Of a stretch of DNA of 64,000 nucleotides, positions 61,361 to 64,000 are shown piece after piece. Numbering within the stretch: position 1 is the stretch's first letter; every line of letters begins with the position of its first letter. This DNA comes from Bacteroidales bacterium (GTDB lineage Bacteria; Bacteroidota; Bacteroidia; Bacteroidales; UBA10428): contig JAFGBD010000012.1 of assembly GCA_016933335.1 (NCBI GenBank), positions 1 through 64,000 of the forward strand, read 5' to 3'. The notes beneath the pieces were generated by a model. That model saw only the letters and a program-made list of their open reading frames with translations, searched no databases and was not told the DNA's origin. Made by a program: the position numbers and the translations under genes.

Positions 61361-62401
61361 ATGAGCAAACCACTTATTATTCCGAAGAATTACAATAGTA
61401 TCCTTAGTCTCAAGGAAACAGAGAAAGCAATCAAACTGGTGAAAGATACCTTTCAGCAGAACCTGTCTGCCGAGCTGAGATTGAGAAGAGTCACTGCGCC
61501 CCTCTTTGTTTTGAAGGGAACCGGTATCAATGATGATCTGAATGGCGTGGAACGTAAAGTCTCATTTAAGGTCAGAGACATGGAAAATGCCGAGGCTGAA
61601 ATTGTGAATTCACTGGCCAAATGGAAAAGAATCGCCCTGGCAGACTACGGTATTGAGAAGGGATATGGTATCTATACCGATATGAATGCAGTACGCCCTG
61701 ACGAAGAGCTGGATAACACCCATTCGCTGTATGTCGACCAGTGGGACTGGGAACTGGTTATCAGCCGGAAGGAAAGAACACTTGAGTTTCTGAAGTATAT
61801 CGTCAGGAAAATTTATGAAGCACTAAAACGCACTGAATTTGTGATTTATGAGAATATCCCGGAACTTGAACCGGTATTGCCTGACGAAATAACATTCATC
61901 CATTCGGAAGAACTGCAGTTATTATATCCAAAGTTAGATCCAAGGGATCGTGAAACTGAAGCTGCAAAAAAATACGGAGCCTTTTTTGTAATCGGCATAG
62001 GCGGTGAACTGGCTGACGGCCGGCCTCACGATGGCCGCGCACCTGACTATGACGACTGGATAACACCAACAAGAACCGGTTATAAAGGCCTGAACGGTGA
62101 TATCATAATCTGGAATCCCATCCTTGAATCGGCTTTTGAAATTTCCTCAATGGGTATCAGGGTTGATAAAGACACATTGATGAAACAACTCGAAATCACA
62201 AATACAACAGACCGGGAAGAGTTATATTTCCATAAACGCCTGATAAACGGAGAATTGCCTCTGTCAATCGGTGGCGGACTAGGACAATCAAGAATCTGCA
62301 TGTATTATCTCAGAAAAGCACATATCGGAGAGATTCAATCCGGAATCTGGCCTGAAAAGATGATACAGGAATGTAAAATAAATAACATTTTCCTGGTCTG
62401 A
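61361..62401 (+). CDS. asnA: Aspartate-ammonia ligase (AsnA-type asparagine synthetase)
   Basis: The 346-residue protein shows AsnA motifs throughout: RRVTAPLFV, GVERKVSFKV, YTDMNAVRPDEELDNTHSLYVDQWDWE, KYGAFFVIGIGG and the C-terminal SIGGGLGQSRICMYYL. It makes asparagine from aspartate, ammonia and ATP. It pairs with a divergent Lrp/AsnC regulator and lies upstream of an ammonium transporter gene, a coherent nitrogen locus. Confidence 0.96.
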   Translation: MSKPLIIPKNYNSILSLKETEKAIKLVKDTFQQNLSAELRLRRVTAPLFVLKGTGINDDLNGVERKVSFKVRDMENAEAEIVNSLAKWKRIALADYGIEKGYGIYTDMNAVRPDEELDNTHSLYVDQWDWELVISRKERTLEFLKYIVRKIYEALKRTEFVIYENIPELEPVLPDEITFIHSEELQLLYPKLDPRDRETEAAKKYGAFFVIGIGGELADGRPHDGRAPDYDDWITPTRTGYKGLNGDIIIWNPILESAFEISSMGIRVDKDTLMKQLEITNTTDREELYFHKRLINGELPLSIGGGLGQSRICMYYLRKAHIGEIQSGIWPEKMIQECKINNIFLV

Positions 62402-62424
62402 TAATAATGCTGTCAAATCATTAA

Positions 62425-62461
62425 AGAGGTTGTCAGACAAGGTAAAAGCAACCTCTTTTTT
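62425..62461 (+). terminator. Terminator of asnA
   Basis: AGAGGTTG (62425-62432) and CAACCTCT (62449-62456) form a perfect 8-bp stem with a 16-nt loop followed by T residues, 23 bp after the stop codon. It is part of dispersed repeat copy 2. Confidence 0.85.
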
Positions 62462-62556
62462 GTTGATTTTATCCGTTCCCTCTGGCATGGCACTTTAAAA
62501 TATTCAATCCTGCAGAGGATAAACTGACTTTTGATACATCCTCTGTTTTGTCTGAA
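62425..62556 (+). repeat. Dispersed intergenic repeat, copy 2
   Basis: This stretch matches 40244-40370 in several blocks: AGGTAAAAGCAACCTCTTTTT, TTGATTTTATCC, CAGAGGATAAACTGACTTTT and ATACATC. Its 5' end forms the asnA terminator. The rest of the gap to the ammonium transporter (62557-62895) is extremely AT-rich. A 63-codon hydrophobic frame at 62685-62876 there is probably chance. Confidence 0.7.
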
Positions 62557-62895
62557 ACAGGTGCTGCCATCAAATATCATCCGGAAATTCAGAACAATCG
62601 ATGCGGATTGGTTTATCCCTGCCGGATTTCAGTTATTCTGTTCATGCGGATGATGTTTGTATTTACCATATATTATTATTCTGAATGAAGATTAAGTTAA
62701 TTATTTTACTTACCCCCTTTTTTATTTATATTTATATTATTTTTATGTATTATTATGATATGTTACCCATGTTTTTATATGGTTTTATAAATTTTATTTG
62801 TATTTTATTTTTTATTAACCCCTTTTTTTATAATTTTATCCCCGTATTTTTAATGAATCCTCAATGTTGTCTTTAACTAATAATTTAAAATTCTC

Positions 62896-64000
62896 ATGAA
62901 TACATTTAAAAGAAAAACTGTTTTGGTGACTGTGTTGTTGCTGTTATTTTCGGCAGCCAGCATCTCAGGTTCAGAAGGGGCAGAGGTTGATACCGGAATC
63001 ACCTCGTGGATGTTGACCTCCACAGCCCTTGTTTTACTAATGATCCCCGGACTGGCAATGTTTTACGGGGGACTGGTCCGTACCAAAAATGTAATGGGTA
63101 CCATGATGCACAGCTTCACGGCAATGGGTGTTATGGCTGTTCTGTGGGTAGTTATCGGCTATGCCATGAGCTTTGGAGAAAATATCCTTGGTGGCTGGTT
63201 TGGATGGAATAAGGATTATTTTCTGCTGAAAGGTATTGATGAGACAATCATGGATGCCAAAGTTCCTGAATATGTTTTCTCCATGTTCCAAGGTAAATTT
63301 GCCATTATCACTCCGGCGCTGATTGCAGGTGCATTTGCCGAAAGGGTAACTTTCAAAGGTTATGTTCTGTTTATTGCCTTATGGGGGATGATTGTTTATA
63401 ATCCTTTGTGCCATTGGGTATGGGCTGGTGACGGATTTCTTTATCAATTGGGTGCAATTGATTTTGCCGGCGGTACAGTGGTGCACATCTCAGCCGGAAT
63501 AAGCGGTTTGGTGGCAGCAATTTATTTAGGCGCCCGCCGCGGACATCCTTCAACAGCCATGCCTCCCAGTAATCTCACCATGACTATGATGGGAGCCGGA
63601 CTTCTCTGGGTTGGCTGGTTTGGTTTTAATGCAGGCAGCAGTGTCAGCAGCGGACTCCTTACCACACAGGCACTTACGGCTACCCAGACAGCAGCTGCTG
63701 CGGGCGCCATCGCATGGATGATCATTGAAGGCATACATCACGGAAAATCCACTGCCCTGGGATTTGCTTCAGGGATTCTGGCCGGACTTGTGGCAGTCAC
63801 TCCTGCCGCAGGAGTTGTTCAGCCCTGGGGCGCACTTATACTGGGTACTGCTGCTGCATCAGTCTGCTATCTTGCAATCATCCTGAAGGACAAACTGGGC
63901 TATGATGACAGCCTTGACGCATTTGGTATTCATGGCATCGGAGGCATAGTGGGTGCTTTGTTGCTGGCTTTCCTTATGCGCGGCAGCCATACCGTACCTG
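62896..64000 (+). CDS. amt: Ammonium transporter (partial, C-terminus outside window)
   Basis: The frame opens with ATG 62896 and stays open to the end of the window (368 codons seen). After a signal-like segment (about 1-24) come the Amt core helices: MLTSTALVLLMIPGLAMFYGGLVR, TPALIAGAFAERV, CHWVWAGDGFLYQLGAIDFAGGTVVHISAG, and later WVGWFGFNAGS, VTPAAGVVQPWGA and DAFGIHGIGGIVG. The conserved H residues of the conduction pore (in VVHIS and GIHG) are present. It imports ammonium, supplying asnA and other nitrogen pathways. A partner glnK, if any, would lie beyond the window. Confidence 0.96.
   Translation, partial: MNTFKRKTVLVTVLLLLFSAASISGSEGAEVDTGITSWMLTSTALVLLMIPGLAMFYGGLVRTKNVMGTMMHSFTAMGVMAVLWVVIGYAMSFGENILGGWFGWNKDYFLLKGIDETIMDAKVPEYVFSMFQGKFAIITPALIAGAFAERVTFKGYVLFIALWGMIVYNPLCHWVWAGDGFLYQLGAIDFAGGTVVHISAGISGLVAAIYLGARRGHPSTAMPPSNLTMTMMGAGLLWVGWFGFNAGSSVSSGLLTTQALTATQTAAAAGAIAWMIIEGIHHGKSTALGFASGILAGLVAVTPAAGVVQPWGALILGTAAASVCYLAIILKDKLGYDDSLDAFGIHGIGGIVGALLLAFLMRGSHTVP

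Noticed and set aside
62685-62876. 63-codon hydrophobic frame before the ammonium transporter gene
   Set aside because: The stretch is almost pure A/T; Phe, Ile, Tyr and Leu codons dominate as expected by chance in such DNA. No ribosome binding site and no recognisable protein features.

Overview
The window is chromosomal DNA from a member of the Bacteroidota, probably a Bacteroidales/Marinilabiliales-like lineage. The evidence is a CarboxypepD_reg-type TonB-dependent receptor, the thrA-type aspartokinase/homoserine dehydrogenase fusion, futalosine-route menaquinone synthesis, GWxTD, DUF4199 and DUF5703 proteins, and promoters of the Bacteroidota sigma-A type (TTTG-N18..20-TAnnTTTG). The best promoters precede the SRP RNA, an ABC-F gene, aconitase and the asnA leader. 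The DNA is moderately AT-rich. I see no phage, no intact insertion sequence, no CRISPR array, no tRNA and no rRNA.

Layout. 1-3.3 kb: end of a LolD/MacB-type ABC ATPase gene, an NtrC-type regulator and its histidine kinase. 3.3-6 kb: envelope proteins (DUF6599, Tat-exported DUF362, GIN-domain lipoprotein). 6-10.8 kb: carbamate kinase, HldD, futalosine hydrolase, FolE, FabD. 10.9-16 kb: threonine operon thrA-HAD-thrC-thrH without a recognisable homoserine kinase. 16-19.1 kb: lipoprotein, CrtB, CrtI. 19.3-27 kb: LRR-like membrane protein, CPBP protease, aconitase, MiaA, secreted hypothetical, NUDIX. 27.1-30.6 kb: GDP-heptose operon headed by a three-domain fusion (guanylyltransferase, GmhB phosphatase, P-loop kinase), then HddA and GmhA.

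30.7-36.1 kb, minus strand, is the most unusual part. A 157-residue peptide with a twin-arginine signal and a strict four-residue Tyr-x-Ser-x repeat is followed, almost without gaps, by a radical SAM/SPASM protein, a radical-SAM-like protein without the cluster-binding cysteines, two more radical SAM/SPASM proteins (one with an eroded SPASM domain) and a family 9 (heptosyl)transferase. This looks like a peptide-modification system. The GDP-heptose operon ends head-on against it, which suggests, but does not prove, that the peptide is also heptosylated.

36.3-39.9 kb: YtfJ/DUF2953-like pair, two GT2 glycosyltransferases, DUF4199. About 40 kb: SRP RNA with a textbook promoter and terminator, then four 34-bp tandem repeats and a dispersed intergenic repeat. 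40.5-42.3 kb: CHAD protein coupled to a protein with a histone-like basic tail. 42.4-47.5 kb: PhoB-like regulator divergent from a TonB receptor/beta-helix lipoprotein pair, with two identical 16-bp candidate operators. 47.6-56 kb: mixed accessory genes (MORN, DUF5703 hydrolase, alpha/beta hydrolase, antitoxin remnant, YoaP-type GNAT, guanylate-kinase-like protein, YdjM-type membrane protein). 56-60.5 kb: ABC-F, GWxTD lipoprotein, RlmB. 60.5-64 kb: nitrogen locus with an Lrp/AsnC regulator divergent from asnA, then an ammonium transporter cut by the window end.

Many start codons are ATGs downstream of a longer possible TTG/GTG start. A few genes (mqnB, arcC, miaA, rlmB, CHAD, one GT2) have no suitable ATG and appear to use TTG or GTG.
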